Below are positions 17,879-27,731 of a stretch of DNA of 64,000 nucleotides, piece by piece. Location of the stretch: assembly GCF_030503735.1 (NCBI RefSeq), contig NZ_CP073096.1, positions 682,001 to 746,000 of the forward strand. The letters are read 5' to 3'. The position numbers and the translations under genes are program-made. Origin of the DNA: Corynebacterium tuberculostearicum. Its GTDB lineage: Bacteria; Actinomycetota; Actinomycetes; Mycobacteriales; Mycobacteriaceae. The first letter of the stretch is position 1; the number at the start of each line of letters is the position of its first letter. The notes beneath the pieces are model-generated. The model was not told the DNA's origin. It did not search any database and was given only the letters and a program-made list of their open reading frames with translations.

Positions 17879-18418
17879 ATGACTTCTTATGCAGATGATT
17901 CCCGTTTTCCTGGACCGGATCCCTACGCGCCTTTGCGCGATGTTCCCTCCTTCGTTCTTTCTTCCACCGATGTAGTCGAGGGCGATGAACTGCAGGAAAA
18001 GCTCCGCGCCCCTGAGAGTGTGTCTCCTCAGCTTGCGTGGTCCGGCTTGCCGGAAGGTACCAAGTCCCTAGCCGTAACTTGTTTCGATCCAGATGCACCA
18101 ACCGCTTCTGGTTTCTGGCACTGGGCGGCCTTCAACATTCCCGTCGAGGTGAGTGAGTTGCCCACCAACGCCGGGGCTGCCGAGGATCTAGGCATTGACG
18201 GTGTCATCAGCTTGCGCAATGACTCCGGCGAGCGCACCTATTTTGGCGCCAACCCGCCTGCTGGACACGCGCCACACCGCTACCTTTATGCCGTACATGC
18301 AGTTGACGTAGAAAAGCTCGATATCGATCCGGATGCGACGCCAACTGTGCTCGGCTTCAACTTGCACTTCCATGCCCTAGGCCGTGCCATTTTATGGGGT
18401 TGGTACGAGGCAAAGTAA
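17879..18418 (+). CDS. YbhB/YbcL family protein (PEBP, Raf kinase inhibitor-like)
   Basis: A 179-residue protein with the PEBP core: SPQLAWSGLPEGTKSLAVTC (about residues 46-65), the DPDAPTASGFWHWAAFNI segment (about 67-84) with the anion-pocket residues, and GPxPP-like ANPPAGHAPHRY (about 124-135). Bacterial members have no firm role. I start at ATG 17879, which gives the family length; the frame extends to 17801. Its stop overlaps the next start by one base (TAATG), so the small membrane protein is co-translated. Confidence 0.85.
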   Translation: MTSYADDSRFPGPDPYAPLRDVPSFVLSSTDVVEGDELQEKLRAPESVSPQLAWSGLPEGTKSLAVTCFDPDAPTASGFWHWAAFNIPVEVSELPTNAGAAEDLGIDGVISLRNDSGERTYFGANPPAGHAPHRYLYAVHAVDVEKLDIDPDATPTVLGFNLHFHALGRAILWGWYEAK

Positions 18419-18810
18419 TGGCAAGTAGCTCTACGGCACCGCAGTCTGGCCCGCCGATGGCACTGCGCGTGGGCGGTGCCTTCATGGCCGTCGCATTCGT
18501 GTTAGTGCTCTTTGCGCTGATTTCCGTCTTTACGGATGGCTGGGGCTCTGATTTTGCGTGGACGTATTCCAAAGTGGCTACTGTCGTCGCCGCGCTTATC
18601 GTCGGGGCATTTAGCACCATGAGCAAAAGCCAGGCGGGAAGCCGCGCCCAAGTTGCAGCGTTGGCGGTCTCCATTGTGATCATTGCGGCAAGCCGTTTTA
18701 TACCTGGCGATATTTTATTCACTCAACCGCAGATTTGGGTCGTATTATACGCCGGTTTTGCGGTGTTGTGCGCACTCGTTCTTAGGTGTAGTGCGATGCC
18801 GCAAGCCTAG
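18418..18810 (+). CDS. Small membrane protein
   Basis: A 130-residue protein with about four predicted membrane helices (roughly residues 17-40, 52-70, 78-96 and 103-125). It is translationally coupled to the PEBP gene. No family is recognised and no charged pores or catalytic motifs stand out. A strong terminator follows. Confidence 0.7.
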   Translation: MASSSTAPQSGPPMALRVGGAFMAVAFVLVLFALISVFTDGWGSDFAWTYSKVATVVAALIVGAFSTMSKSQAGSRAQVAALAVSIVIIAASRFIPGDILFTQPQIWVVLYAGFAVLCALVLRCSAMPQA

Positions 18811-18828
18811 TCAGCACCGCAAGGACAA

Positions 18829-18877
18829 AAGGTCCGCCTACACCATCTGCTCGCAGCAGGAAAAGTAGGCGGACCTT
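18829..18877. terminator. Bidirectional terminator
   Basis: The perfect 13-base arms AAGGTCCGCCTAC (18829-18841) and GTAGGCGGACCTT (18865-18877) end between the convergent membrane-protein and pyrD genes. CTT follows the stem on the forward strand and TTTTGT on the reverse strand. Confidence 0.85.
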
Positions 18878-18902
18878 CTTAAATGAGACGTTCTGAACTG
18901 AT

Positions 18903-20018
18903 CTAATCCAAGGGCTTCCATGGCAAGTCGGAGCCAACGGCTTGGGAAATATTGCTCAGTCCGTGTGCACGGATTTGGGAGACAATGCCGCGATGGATAT
19001 CGCGGATCCAATCTGGGCCGCCGTAGATCAGGCCGGTGTAGCCCTGCAGCAGCGAAGCGCCGGCAGTGATGCGTTCCCATGCTTGTTCAGGCGTGGAAAT
19101 GCCGCCTACAGAAATGAGCGTGAGCTGGTCGCCGACCCGGTTGTTGAGGCGACGTAGAACTTCCAGGGAGCGTTCGGCTACTGGGGGGCCAGAGACGCCG
19201 CCGGCTCCCATCTCTGTCACCTCGGCACGTGGAGTCTTAAGTCCTTCGCGGGAGATGGTGGTATTAGTTGCCACGATGCCGTCGAGATCGAGCTCGAGGG
19301 CTAGGTCCGCCACGGCGTCAATGTCTGCATCGGAAAGATCGGGTGCAATCTTTACCAAGACTGGGACTGCGGTGCATTCCTGCACGGCGGCAAGAATCGG
19401 GCGCAAGGATTCGACTGCCTGTAGATCACGCAGGCCCGGTGTATTCGGGGAAGATACGTTTACTACTAGGAAATCCGCCAGACCCCCAAGTACGGACGCG
19501 GATCGGCAGTAGTCTTCTACAGCGCGCTCGGCTGGGGTGACCTTGGTTTTGCCAATATTGATGCCAATGACATCGCTGTAGCGGCGCTTGCGCAGGTTTT
19601 CTGCCGCCGCCGCTGCGCCTCTATTGTTAAAACCCATGCGGTTCAAGATGGCCTTGTCGGCCTCAAGGCGGAAAAGGCGTGGAGCGGGATTGCCGGGCTG
19701 TGCTTGGGCGGTGACGGTGCCCAACTCCGCATAGCCAAAGCCGATGGGAGTCCAGGTATCAGCAGCCGCGGCGTTCTTATCAAACCCGGCGGCTAGTCCC
19801 AGCGGGCGCGGAAACTCTACCCCAAAGACCTCTTGGCGCAGGACGGGATCATTGACCGGCAGGATCTTTGCCAAGGCGCGGTTGACGGGGCCGGCAGCTT
19901 GGAGTCCGCTCAAGGCCGTATTGATGATCTCGTGTATCCGCTCCGGACTGAGCTTGAACATGCCGCGCAGTGCAAGCTGGTAGGCCTCGGCGCGTAGGCG
20001 GTCAATAGTGCTGGTCAT
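18903..20018 (-). CDS. pyrD: Dihydroorotate dehydrogenase (quinone), class 2
   Basis: A 371-residue flavoenzyme of pyrimidine synthesis, membrane-associated through its N-terminal helix. Conserved segments are [14 protein letters not shown] (about residues 72-85), [14 protein letters not shown] (about 188-201) with the catalytic serine region, and the FMN-phosphate site [15 protein letters not shown]. It follows the lipoprotein gene by four bases in the same direction, so the two are one unit. Confidence 0.95.
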   Translation of the reverse strand: MTSTIDRLRAEAYQLALRGMFKLSPERIHEIINTALSGLQAAGPVNRALAKILPVNDPVLRQEVFGVEFPRPLGLAAGFDKNAAAADTWTPIGFGYAELGTVTAQAQPGNPAPRLFRLEADKAILNRMGFNNRGAAAAAENLRKRRYSDVIGINIGKTKVTPAERAVEDYCRSASVLGGLADFLVVNVSSPNTPGLRDLQAVESLRPILAAVQECTAVPVLVKIAPDLSDADIDAVADLALELDLDGIVATNTTISREGLKTPRAEVTEMGAGGVSGPPVAERSLEVLRRLNNRVGDQLTLISVGGISTPEQAWERITAGASLLQGYTGLIYGGPDWIRDIHRGIVSQIRAHGLSNISQAVGSDLPWKPLD

Positions 20019-20022
20019 CTTC

Positions 20023-21069
20023 CTAAGACTCCTTCTTCAGGCGCGGGGTGCCTACGAACTGCAGGCCGTGACCGGTGGCGGAGGCGGCGACAAAGGTGCC
20101 GTCGCCAAGCACGGCGATATTTTGCGCATCCCGCACGGTGGAGACACTGCCGCGCAACTCGGGAACGCCTTTGTTTATCTCGTAGGCATGGGCCTTATTG
20201 GTATCGGTTGCGCTAACCCAGGCCAAGTTACGCTCCTTATCCCAGGCTACGCCCCAAGGAGAACCGTCGACATTGCCGTATTGGTGCAGGCGGATGACAT
20301 CATCGGAGGTATAGACCGCCAAGCGCTCGCCTTCAGTATCGGAGGCGAGGACTACGCCATTGTCGCCCACCGTGATGCTTCCTACGCCCTGGCCAACGCG
20401 CAGCCGGCCGCCCGCGCGATCATTAGTCCAATCCACGTTTTGGATGGTGGAATCCTCGCGATGTATACGTACCACCGCGTCATCGCCCTTGGGATTGGGC
20501 ACGGCGAGTAGCTGATCGGAGCCTGCTTCGACTTCAATATCGTTCTCGCGCTTGCCGTCCCTATATATCCCCACTGTGGAGGAATCCGTCGAAGTAGCAA
20601 AAATGTCACCGTTAGATAGCTGGGTCGCAGCAGTTACTGGGGACTCTTCCTCCATGCGGACTTCATCGGGAGATTCTGGGGAGGAAGGATCGATAAGAAG
20701 CACCTTGTCCGGACAAGCCAAGACGAAACCGGAAGCAGAAGAACTGAGATCGCCGCACTCCTCAGAAATATCGAGCTTGGTGGCCTTCTTCCCCGCAAAA
20801 TCCTTCTGGCTACCAATGAGAAGTTGGTTCTTGGTGCGCACCGCTAGCGAGTCATTAACGGCAGCAAGGTCCGTGATGTCTTCTTTGAGGTCGACTACCG
20901 TGCCTTCCGGATTCGCGTTGGCTGGGGAGGCCGCCGGGGTGGCATTGCCTTTGACCGCGGTCTCTGGATCGGCGCCCACGCCCACTTCGGGCTGGCAGGC
21001 GGCCAATGCGGTGGCGCTGAGCGCCAGCAAACTGGAAAGGATAAGTGCGGAGCCGGATTGAGATTTCAC
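20023..21069 (-). CDS. Secreted lipoprotein with repeated beta-strand (propeller-like) pattern
   Basis: A 348-residue lipoprotein. The signal peptide ([19 protein letters not shown]) ends at the lipobox LAAC near residue 23. The mature part has recurring short beta-strand segments such as [20 protein letters not shown] and [20 protein letters not shown], which resemble a beta-propeller. The start GTG at 21069 fits the signal peptide and has TAGGAT eight bases upstream on the reverse strand; the frame extends to 21240 without support. It precedes pyrD by four bases. The ligand is unknown. Confidence 0.75.
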   Translation of the reverse strand: MKSQSGSALILSSLLALSATALAACQPEVGVGADPETAVKGNATPAASPANANPEGTVVDLKEDITDLAAVNDSLAVRTKNQLLIGSQKDFAGKKATKLDISEECGDLSSSASGFVLACPDKVLLIDPSSPESPDEVRMEEESPVTAATQLSNGDIFATSTDSSTVGIYRDGKRENDIEVEAGSDQLLAVPNPKGDDAVVRIHREDSTIQNVDWTNDRAGGRLRVGQGVGSITVGDNGVVLASDTEGERLAVYTSDDVIRLHQYGNVDGSPWGVAWDKERNLAWVSATDTNKAHAYEINKGVPELRGSVSTVRDAQNIAVLGDGTFVAASATGHGLQFVGTPRLKKES

Positions 21070-21135
21070 GGCTACTAATCCTAACAGCGCGCGTTGTAAA
21101 AACCCGAAGCCCAGAGCGGCTGTAGGGTGAAGCGG

Positions 21136-21990
21136 GTGATTTCTAATACCGCAACTGACGCAGTTTCTTGGGCGCAGGTCATCGTTTTGTCCATCGTTCA
21201 GGGCCTTACCGAGTTTCTTCCGGTAAGTTCCTCTGGCCACCTGCGCATTGTTTCCGAGCTATTTTGGGGAAACGACGCCGGCGCGTCCTTTACCGCCGTT
21301 ATCCAGCTTGGCACGGAGCTGGCCGTACTGGTCTACTTCGCCCCTATGATCTGGCAGATTCTGTCCGGTTGGTTCCGTGGCTGGACCAATAAGGCCTCTC
21401 GTGGCCAGGACTGGCGTATGGGATGGATGGTTATCGTTGGTTCCATTCCCATAGGAATCGTCGGCCTCGTATTCGAGGATGCGATCCGTGGCGCCCTGCG
21501 CAACCTCTGGATCACCGCCGCTATGTTGATTCTTTTCTCCTTTGTATTCATCGCTGCAGAAAAGCTGGGCAAGAAGGAGCGCGGCTTTGAGGAGCTAACC
21601 ATGAAAGACGCCATTGTCATGGGTTTGTGCCAGTGCTTGGCGCTCATTCCGGGCGTTTCCCGCTCCGGGGGCACCATCTCTGGCGGCCTGTTCTTAGGGC
21701 TGGACCGCGAGGTGGCCACGCGTTTTAGCTTTTTGCTCGCCATTCCGGCAGTGTTGGCTTCGGGGCTTTTCTCGCTTCCCGACGCCTTTTCTCCCGAAGC
21801 CGGCCAGTCCGCCTCCGGTCTCCAGCTCTTGGTCGGTACGGGCATTGCCTTTACCTTGGGTTATGCCTCGATTGCGTGGCTACTGAAGTTCGTGGGCAAC
21901 CACTCCTTCTCCTGGTTCGCCGCCTACCGCATTCCAATTGGCATCCTCGTAATGATCCTCCTGGCACTGGGAGTGCTGCAGCCGCTCTAA
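21136..21990 (+). CDS. uppP: Undecaprenyl-diphosphatase UppP (BacA)
   Basis: A 284-residue membrane enzyme that dephosphorylates undecaprenyl diphosphate to recycle the peptidoglycan lipid carrier. Conserved motifs are [18 protein letters not shown] (about residues 19-36) and the catalytic region [16 protein letters not shown] (about 170-185). TAGGGT (21123-21128) lies seven bases before GTG 21136, which argues for that start rather than GTG 21127, which would overlap the -10. The next gene is mshC, 25 bases downstream. Confidence 0.93.
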   Translation: MISNTATDAVSWAQVIVLSIVQGLTEFLPVSSSGHLRIVSELFWGNDAGASFTAVIQLGTELAVLVYFAPMIWQILSGWFRGWTNKASRGQDWRMGWMVIVGSIPIGIVGLVFEDAIRGALRNLWITAAMLILFSFVFIAAEKLGKKERGFEELTMKDAIVMGLCQCLALIPGVSRSGGTISGGLFLGLDREVATRFSFLLAIPAVLASGLFSLPDAFSPEAGQSASGLQLLVGTGIAFTLGYASIAWLLKFVGNHSFSWFAAYRIPIGILVMILLALGVLQPL

Positions 21991-22015
21991 GACGCACCGC
22001 GTTAGGATGGTGGCT

Positions 22016-23263
22016 ATGCATTCTTGGCCAATACCTTCCTTCCGCCCTGTGCCGGGTGATGCGGCACAGCTGCGCTTGTACGATTCCGCGAATCAAACCA
22101 TCGCTCCCGTAGAGGTCGCAGGAGATACCGCCACCATGTACGTGTGCGGCATCACGCCCTATGACTCCACGCACCTGGGCCATGCCGCCACCTACTTGAC
22201 CTTTGACCTTATCTACCGCGCGTTCTTGGACGCCGGAAAGAAGGTCCATTACGTCCAAAACATCACCGACGTCGATGATCCGCTATTCGAACGTGCCGAA
22301 CGCGACGGTGTAGATTGGCGTGAGCTCGGCACTTCTCAGATTGACCTCTTCCGTTCCGATATGGAGCTGCTCTCCGTTTTCCCGCCGCAGGACTATATCG
22401 GCGCCATGGAGGCCATCGATGAGGTCGTGGAAATGGTGCAGAAGCTTCTCGACGTTGGCGCGGCCTACGTCGTAGACGACCCCGAACACCCAGATATCTA
22501 CGCCTCCATCGAAGCCACTGAGCACTTTGGTTACGAGTCCAAATACTCGGCTGAAGCGATGCGCACCTTCTTTGCTGAGCGCGGCGGCGATCCAGACCGC
22601 CCAGGTAAGAAGAACCCGCTTGACGCACTCATTTGGCGCGCCCACCGCGAGGGTGAGCCGGCATGGGATTCTCCCTTTGGGCCTGGCCGCCCAGGCTGGC
22701 ATATTGAATGTTCCGCCATCGCCACCAACCGTTTGGGACCTACCTTTGATATCCAGGGTGGCGGCAGTGACCTGAAGTTCCCGCACCACGAGTTTTCCGC
22801 TGCCCACGCAGAGGCTGCCCTACGAGTAGACCGCATGGCACAGTTCTACGTGCATACCGGCATGATTGGGCTCGAGGGCGTCAAAATGTCTAAGTCCTTG
22901 GGTAATCTCGTCTTCGTTCACAAGTTAGTAGAAGCGGGCGAGGATCCATCCGCTATCCGCTTGGGCGTTTTCGCTGGACATTACCGCGACGAGCGCGACT
23001 GGTCGGATGAAGTCCTCGAAGAGGCGAAGCGACGTCTGGCTGCGTGGCGGGAAGCATTGGCTAAGCCGGGCAGCTTAGCAGGGGCTCAAGCGGTCGTCGC
23101 CAAGCTGCGCGCAGCGATCGCCAACGATCTTGATACCCCATCCGCGCTAGCTGCCGTGGACGACTGGGCGGAAGGCGACCGGGGCGCAGAGGAAGAAGGG
23201 GCGGCCGATTTGGTCCGCACTGCACTAAATTCGCTCCTCGGCGTGCAGGCCTGGCCAAGATAG
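22016..23263 (+). CDS. mshC: Mycothiol ligase MshC (cysteine:GlcN-Ins ligase)
   Basis: A 415-residue ligase, class I tRNA-synthetase-like, that joins cysteine to glucosaminyl-inositol in mycothiol synthesis. HIGH-type motif [10 protein letters not shown] (about residues 51-60), Zn-site cysteine (VCGITPYD, Cys44), and KMSKSLGN (about 287-294) are visible. I choose ATG 22016 (MHSWP start); TAGGAT (22003-22008) lies seven bases upstream, so the mRNA is probably leaderless. It shows the organism makes mycothiol. Confidence 0.95.
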   Translation: MHSWPIPSFRPVPGDAAQLRLYDSANQTIAPVEVAGDTATMYVCGITPYDSTHLGHAATYLTFDLIYRAFLDAGKKVHYVQNITDVDDPLFERAERDGVDWRELGTSQIDLFRSDMELLSVFPPQDYIGAMEAIDEVVEMVQKLLDVGAAYVVDDPEHPDIYASIEATEHFGYESKYSAEAMRTFFAERGGDPDRPGKKNPLDALIWRAHREGEPAWDSPFGPGRPGWHIECSAIATNRLGPTFDIQGGGSDLKFPHHEFSAAHAEAALRVDRMAQFYVHTGMIGLEGVKMSKSLGNLVFVHKLVEAGEDPSAIRLGVFAGHYRDERDWSDEVLEEAKRRLAAWREALAKPGSLAGAQAVVAKLRAAIANDLDTPSALAAVDDWAEGDRGAEEEGAADLVRTALNSLLGVQAWPR

Positions 23264-23278
23264 GGCAGTATTTACATC

Positions 23279-23662
23279 ATGAGCATTCGCGCCGATTTCC
23301 AGCCCACCGTAGATGAGTTCATCAATGACCTGAAATCCTTCGCTACCGGCGATTACCTCAAAGAGGAGGAAAAGGAGTTTTGGGAGGCCCCCTTTGATGC
23401 CAGCGTGCTTCCGGAGCTGCGCGGCTACCTAGAGCAGATGTTGGATGGGCTGGATGCGCTTCCAGATGATCCGGACGGGCCCCAATTGCTAAGCGTTTTG
23501 TCCAAGACTGTACGCAAGTTAGCCGATTTCAACCGCGCCCAGCATGATGCTGTGCTTGAGCCCGAGGAAAAGGAAGAGCTTTCCGAGCTCATCTATAATG
23601 CCTGCGCGGCAACTGGGGCAGATGAAGAAGCACTGTCCCAGATTCCGGAGTTGGATTTTTAG
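23279..23662 (+). CDS. Conserved hypothetical acidic protein
   Basis: A 127-residue, strongly acidic, helical protein (EEEKEFWEAPFD, then ELIYNACAATGADEEAL). It lies 15 bases after mshC in the same direction. No family or motif is recognised; the codon usage and spacing look real. Confidence 0.65.
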   Translation: MSIRADFQPTVDEFINDLKSFATGDYLKEEEKEFWEAPFDASVLPELRGYLEQMLDGLDALPDDPDGPQLLSVLSKTVRKLADFNRAQHDAVLEPEEKEELSELIYNACAATGADEEALSQIPELDF

Positions 23663-23793
23663 TCATCGCCTTTAAACCCTAGGCGAAATCCGCATCTAGG
23701 TAGAGCAACCCCAGCTGCCGGTGCCTAAAGTCGGGTACGTGGTGCGTACTTGTTACTATTGCCCGTTTAATTGAGAAAGCTAGTTCAATCCTC

Positions 23794-24516
23794 TTGTCAT
23801 ACCCCGATAGTGCCTCCAAACAGACAAAGCCGGCCGCCATTTTCTGGGACATGGATGGCACGCTAACTAACTCGGAGCCGCTGTGGGCAGAGGCTACCTT
23901 TTACCTTTCGGAGCTTCTAGGGAAACGGCTAACGCCTTCTCAGCGCCTGGCTACAGTAGGCGCGACCTTTGACACCACCTTGGGCATTTGTGCTGATAAT
24001 GCCGGAGTAACTCTTCAACCTGGTGATAGTCAGCGGTATCGTGAGTTGATGTTTGACTATGTCAAACGGCTTTTCGCCAGCAAGCTGGAAGTCTTCCCCG
24101 GCATTGCCTCGCTGCTGAAAGAGCTTGAGGCAGATGGCATATCCATGATGGTCACCACCAATACCGAACGTAACGTGGCAGATGCAGCTATCCAGGTACT
24201 AGGGCGCGAGCATTTTGTCGATACCATCTGCGGAGATGAGGTGCCGGCAGGAAAGCCTGCACCAGATATGTACCGCGAAGCGGCCCGCCGCGTCGGAGCT
24301 GATCCCGCGAAGTGCCTGGTTTTTGAAGATTCCGCGACTGGTATGCGTGCGGCAGTTGATGCGGGCTGCACCGTTATCGGCTTGCCAGAGGATAACAGGG
24401 TAGAGGTCCCAGCAGGAGTGACGGAGGTTTCCCTCCTCCGCAGTTCTCGTCACCTTGAAGGTGCAACGGCTTCGGATGTATACGGCTGGTTTAGGAAGAT
24501 TTCAACACGGCAGTAG
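23794..24516 (+). CDS. HAD-family hydrolase (phosphatase-like)
   Basis: A 240-residue member of the haloacid dehalogenase family, beta-phosphoglucomutase-like. Motif I is IFWDMDGTLTNSEPLW (about residues 15-30; aspartate nucleophile and DxDGT), motif II lies in MMVTTNTE (about 119-126), and motifs III and IV are in GKPAPDMYREAARRVG and LVFEDSATGMRAA. The frame begins with TTG at 23794; no ATG or GTG precedes motif I, so the TTG start is the best choice. The substrate is unknown; such enzymes often act on sugar phosphates. Confidence 0.85.
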   Translation: MSYPDSASKQTKPAAIFWDMDGTLTNSEPLWAEATFYLSELLGKRLTPSQRLATVGATFDTTLGICADNAGVTLQPGDSQRYRELMFDYVKRLFASKLEVFPGIASLLKELEADGISMMVTTNTERNVADAAIQVLGREHFVDTICGDEVPAGKPAPDMYREAARRVGADPAKCLVFEDSATGMRAAVDAGCTVIGLPEDNRVEVPAGVTEVSLLRSSRHLEGATASDVYGWFRKISTRQ

Positions 24517-24568
24517 AAAACCGGCGGTCCCTTACATTCCAAATCTATCTATGGAACAATAGGTAGGC

Positions 24569-24832
24569 GTGAAGAACTTTGAGACCCTTTTTGCTGAACT
24601 AGCCCACAAAGCCACCCAGCGCCCAGCCGGGTCTGGCACCGTCGCTGCCCTAGATGAAGGCGAACATCACATTGGCAAGAAGATCATCGAAGAGGCAGGC
24701 GAAGTTTGGATAGCCGCAGAGTACCAATCCGATGCCGAACTGGCAGAAGAGATGTCTCAGCTTATCTATTGGACGCAAGTCATGATGTTAAAGCGCGGAT
24801 TAAGTCCTGAAGACATTTACAAATATCTCTAA
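24569..24832 (+). CDS. hisE: Phosphoribosyl-ATP pyrophosphatase HisE
   Basis: An 87-residue MazG-type pyrophosphohydrolase, second step of histidine synthesis. [16 protein letters not shown] at the N-terminus and the metal-binding helices [15 protein letters not shown] are typical. It starts with GTG and is followed 32 bases later by hisG. Confidence 0.93.
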   Translation: MKNFETLFAELAHKATQRPAGSGTVAALDEGEHHIGKKIIEEAGEVWIAAEYQSDAELAEEMSQLIYWTQVMMLKRGLSPEDIYKYL

Positions 24833-24864
24833 GAGCCCGGCAGGGACGCGATGGAAGGAACATC

Positions 24865-25710
24865 ATGATTAAGGTAGCTATACCCAACAAAGGCTCTCTA
24901 TCCGAAGCCGCCGTGGAGATTCTTACGGAGGCCGGCTACAAGGGCCGTGGCCACTCCAAGGCGCTCAACGTTATTGACGCAGAAAACGGCGTAGAGTTCT
25001 TCTTCCTGCGGCCGAAGGATATTGCCATCTATGTCGCCCGTGGAGTTTTGGATCTGGGCATTACCGGCCGCGACCTTGCGCTTGATTCCAAGGCACAATT
25101 TGAGGAAGTCCTGCCGTTGGGTTTTGGCGCGTCAACTTTCCGGTATGCCGCCCCGCAAGGAGAAGAGTGGGAAATCTCTCAACTAGCCGGCCGCCGTGTA
25201 GCTACGTCCTACCCAAATCTTGTCCGCACCAACCTTGCGAAACAAGGCATTGAGGCCGATGTAATTCGGCTAGACGGTGCCGTGGAGATTTCCATCCGGC
25301 TCGGCGTCGCTGATGTCATTGCTGATGTCGTGTCAACTGGTACTACGTTGCGCCAACAAGGTTTGGCTCCATTTGGTGAGCCCATTATCGAGTCGGAAGC
25401 TGTTGTTATTAAGCGCACCGGCGTAGAAATCACTGAAGAAGAGCAGGTGGTTATGGGCCGCATTCAGGGAATCCTGCATGCTCGCACCTATTTGATGATT
25501 GACTACAACATTGCCAAAGCTAACTTGGACTCAGCGGCTGGTATTACGCCGGGATTAACTGGTCCTACGGTTTCTCCTTTGGCCCGCGAAGATTGGGTGG
25601 CAGTGCGCGCGATGGTTCCGCAGAAGCAAGCTAACAATGTGATGGACCGGCTTTCCCAATTGGGGGCGGAAGCTATTTTGGCTTCTGATTTGCGCATCGC
25701 CCGCTTTTAG
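24865..25710 (+). CDS. hisG: ATP phosphoribosyltransferase HisG (long form)
   Basis: A 281-residue first enzyme of histidine synthesis. Motifs include [20 protein letters not shown] (residues 6-25) and the phosphoribosyl-binding loop [20 protein letters not shown] (about 151-170). The length includes the C-terminal regulatory domain that binds histidine (LARDWV-type region onward, about 210-281), so it is the long HisG form. GGAAGGAAC upstream offers a ribosome-binding site. Confidence 0.95.
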   Translation: MIKVAIPNKGSLSEAAVEILTEAGYKGRGHSKALNVIDAENGVEFFFLRPKDIAIYVARGVLDLGITGRDLALDSKAQFEEVLPLGFGASTFRYAAPQGEEWEISQLAGRRVATSYPNLVRTNLAKQGIEADVIRLDGAVEISIRLGVADVIADVVSTGTTLRQQGLAPFGEPIIESEAVVIKRTGVEITEEEQVVMGRIQGILHARTYLMIDYNIAKANLDSAAGITPGLTGPTVSPLAREDWVAVRAMVPQKQANNVMDRLSQLGAEAILASDLRIARF

Positions 25711-25820
25711 GGGGAGCAAATATTCTGGGTCGGCCCAAATAGATTCAGTCGTGGCTAACATTAGCGCTTGAGGTTACTCATTCGAATATAAGTCTCGACA
25801 GGCAAAGGAGCCGAGCCATC

Positions 25821-27377
25821 ATGGCAAAGTCCTCTAAGAAAGAAGAAAAGGACACCAAGTCTGCAGCAAAGGACGTGAAGAAGGAAGAAGACACTTCCAC
25901 TCACGCCGCACAGCAGAAGGTGGCCAAGCAAAAGGCACCTAAGAATTCTAGCAAGAAGACTCGTACCGAGACCGATCTTCTTGGCTCCCTGGAGATTCCC
26001 GCTGACGCTTACTACGGTGTCCACACCGTCCGCGCTACGGACAACTTCCAGATTTCTTACGTGACCATTAACACCATCCCGCATTTCATTCGCGGCATGG
26101 TTCAGGTCAAGAAGGCGGCCGCGATGGCAAACCGCCGCTTGCACGTGCTGCCGAAGAAGAAGGCTGAGGCCATCATCTGGGCCTGCGACCAGATTCTGGA
26201 AGAAGGCCGCTGCATGGATCAGTTCCCGCTGGATGTATTCCAGGGCGGCGCTGGTACCTCGCTGAATATGAACACCAATGAGGTCGTCGCCAACCTTGCG
26301 CTGGAGTATCTCGGTGAAGAAAAGGGTTCCTACGACATCATCAACCCAAACGATGATGTGAACATGTCCCAGTCCACCAACGATGCATACCCGACCGGCT
26401 TCCGTTTGGGTCTGCACGCAGCCGTCGACCACCTCATTGAGCGCATGGACGGCCTCCGCGCCGCATTCCAGGATAAAGGCAATGAGTTCCAGGACATCCT
26501 AAAGATGGGACGTACCCAGCTACAGGACGCGGTACCGATGACCTTGGGCGATGAATTCAAGGGATTTGCCAATAATCTCAACGAGGAACAGGCTTTGCTG
26601 CGCGATGCACAGCGTCGCCTCCTCGAGATCAACTTGGGCGCAACCGCAATTGGTACCGGCGTGAATACCCCAGCTGGATATCGCCACCAAGTAACCGCTG
26701 CCTTGTCTGAGGTTACCGGCCTTGAGATGAAGACCGCACGCGATCTCATTGAGGCTACCTCTGACTGTGGTGCTTATGTCCTGCTGCACTCCACCATCAA
26801 GCGCGCAGCAATGAAGCTCGCCAAGATCTGCAATGACCTGCGACTTCTGTCTTCTGGTCCGCGCGCCGGCTTGGCTGAAATCAACCTGCCTGCTCGTCAG
26901 GCCGGATCCTCCATCATGCCAGGCAAGGTCAACCCCGTTATCCCAGAGGTTGTTAACCAGACGTGCTTTAAGATTTTCGGCAATGACCACGTGGTCACCA
27001 TGGCTGCTGAGGCTGGCCAGCTCCAGCTCAATGTGATGGAGCCGGTGATTGGTGAGGCACTGTTCCAGTCCATTCGCATCATGGGTAACGCCGTTGATGC
27101 TCTACGCGAGAAGTGCGTCACCGGCATTACCGCTAATGCAGACGTGTGCCGTGCGTACGTGGAAAATTCCATTGGTATCGTCACCTACCTGAACCCATTC
27201 ATCGGCCACCACAATGGTGATCTGATTGCCAAGGAATCCCTAGAGACCGGCAAGGGCGTTAAGGAGCTCGTTCTGGAGAAGGGACTCCTTGATGAGGCAA
27301 CCGTGAACAAGGTGCTTTCCGTAGAAAACCTCATGCACCCAGAGTTCCGCGGTCAGCTCTTCATCGACGAGGATTAA
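25821..27377 (+). CDS. aspA: Aspartate ammonia-lyase with a charged N-terminal extension
   Basis: The 518-residue fumarase/aspartase-family enzyme converts aspartate to fumarate and ammonia. The signature loop [15 protein letters not shown] is near residue 360, and [11 protein letters not shown] and LQLNVMEP are also present. The catalytic core begins at [12 protein letters not shown] (about residue 49). The first 47 residues are a lysine-, glutamate- and serine-rich tail ([20 protein letters not shown]), not part of the usual fold, though C. glutamicum AspA also has an N-terminal extension. AAAGGAG lies ten bases upstream. The dicarboxylate transporter follows. Confidence 0.92.
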   Translation: MAKSSKKEEKDTKSAAKDVKKEEDTSTHAAQQKVAKQKAPKNSSKKTRTETDLLGSLEIPADAYYGVHTVRATDNFQISYVTINTIPHFIRGMVQVKKAAAMANRRLHVLPKKKAEAIIWACDQILEEGRCMDQFPLDVFQGGAGTSLNMNTNEVVANLALEYLGEEKGSYDIINPNDDVNMSQSTNDAYPTGFRLGLHAAVDHLIERMDGLRAAFQDKGNEFQDILKMGRTQLQDAVPMTLGDEFKGFANNLNEEQALLRDAQRRLLEINLGATAIGTGVNTPAGYRHQVTAALSEVTGLEMKTARDLIEATSDCGAYVLLHSTIKRAAMKLAKICNDLRLLSSGPRAGLAEINLPARQAGSSIMPGKVNPVIPEVVNQTCFKIFGNDHVVTMAAEAGQLQLNVMEPVIGEALFQSIRIMGNAVDALREKCVTGITANADVCRAYVENSIGIVTYLNPFIGHHNGDLIAKESLETGKGVKELVLEKGLLDEATVNKVLSVENLMHPEFRGQLFIDED

Positions 27378-27399
27378 GCCCGGAGCGCCGCATAAACTG

Positions 27400-27418
27400 C
27401 AGGGCTGAGTCCCTGTTT
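27400..27418 (+). terminator. Weak hairpin after aspA
   Basis: CAGGG (27400-27404) pairs with CCCTG (27411-27415) and TTT follows. Short stem, so probably a weak terminator. Confidence 0.35.
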
Positions 27419-27593
27419 CCAAACACCTCCGTAGGACTTGCCGCTTCCAAGGTGTATGCGTTGGAAGAACGGCGAATTCACCGGGGGTGTTTTCTATGGG
27501 GCGGCCTCATCGTTCCCACTGTTGTTCCGGGCCTCTAAGCTCGGGAAATGAATAGACAAATACCGAGCGTTTTATAACGAGAACCTAAACACG

Positions 27594-27609
27594 TGTGGGA
27601 ATAAGCACA
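27594..27609. promoter_or_regulatory. GlxR-like site upstream of the Dcu gene
   Basis: TGTGGGAATAAGCACA fits the short GlxR pattern TGTG-N8-CACA but lacks the fifth and twelfth consensus bases (A and T). It could regulate the dicarboxylate transporter. Confidence 0.35.
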
Positions 27610-27633
27610 AACGGGCATTTTGAATGAATAAAT

Positions 27634-27679
27634 CACCCTAGTGGGTGCACAATAGGAATTGTCTAGGCGGCATGCACCC
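27634..27679 (+). promoter_or_regulatory. Mutually exclusive hairpins before the Dcu gene
   Basis: Hairpin A: CACCC-TAGT-GGGTG (27634-27647). Hairpin B: GGGTGC (27643-27648) with GCACCC (27674-27679), enclosing ACAAT-AGGA-ATTGT (27649-27662). Both use GGGTG at 27643-27647, so only one can form. Possible cis-regulation of the transporter. Confidence 0.4.
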
Positions 27680-27731
27680 TGCAGAGAGGAGCATGCCCAT
27701 CGTTTGCGTACAGAGCGTATGGAGTAAGTCC

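Larger units (their letters stand above)
27378..27731. other. 354-base leader region between aspA and the Dcu gene
   Basis: No gene is visible. The region has a weak terminator after aspA (CAGGG/CCCTG, 27400-27418), a long hairpin (27440-27473, arms GCCG-CTTCCAA and TTGGAAG-aa-CGGC), a TGTG-N8-CACA GlxR-like site (27594-27609), and two mutually exclusive hairpins (27634-27679). Confidence 0.6.
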
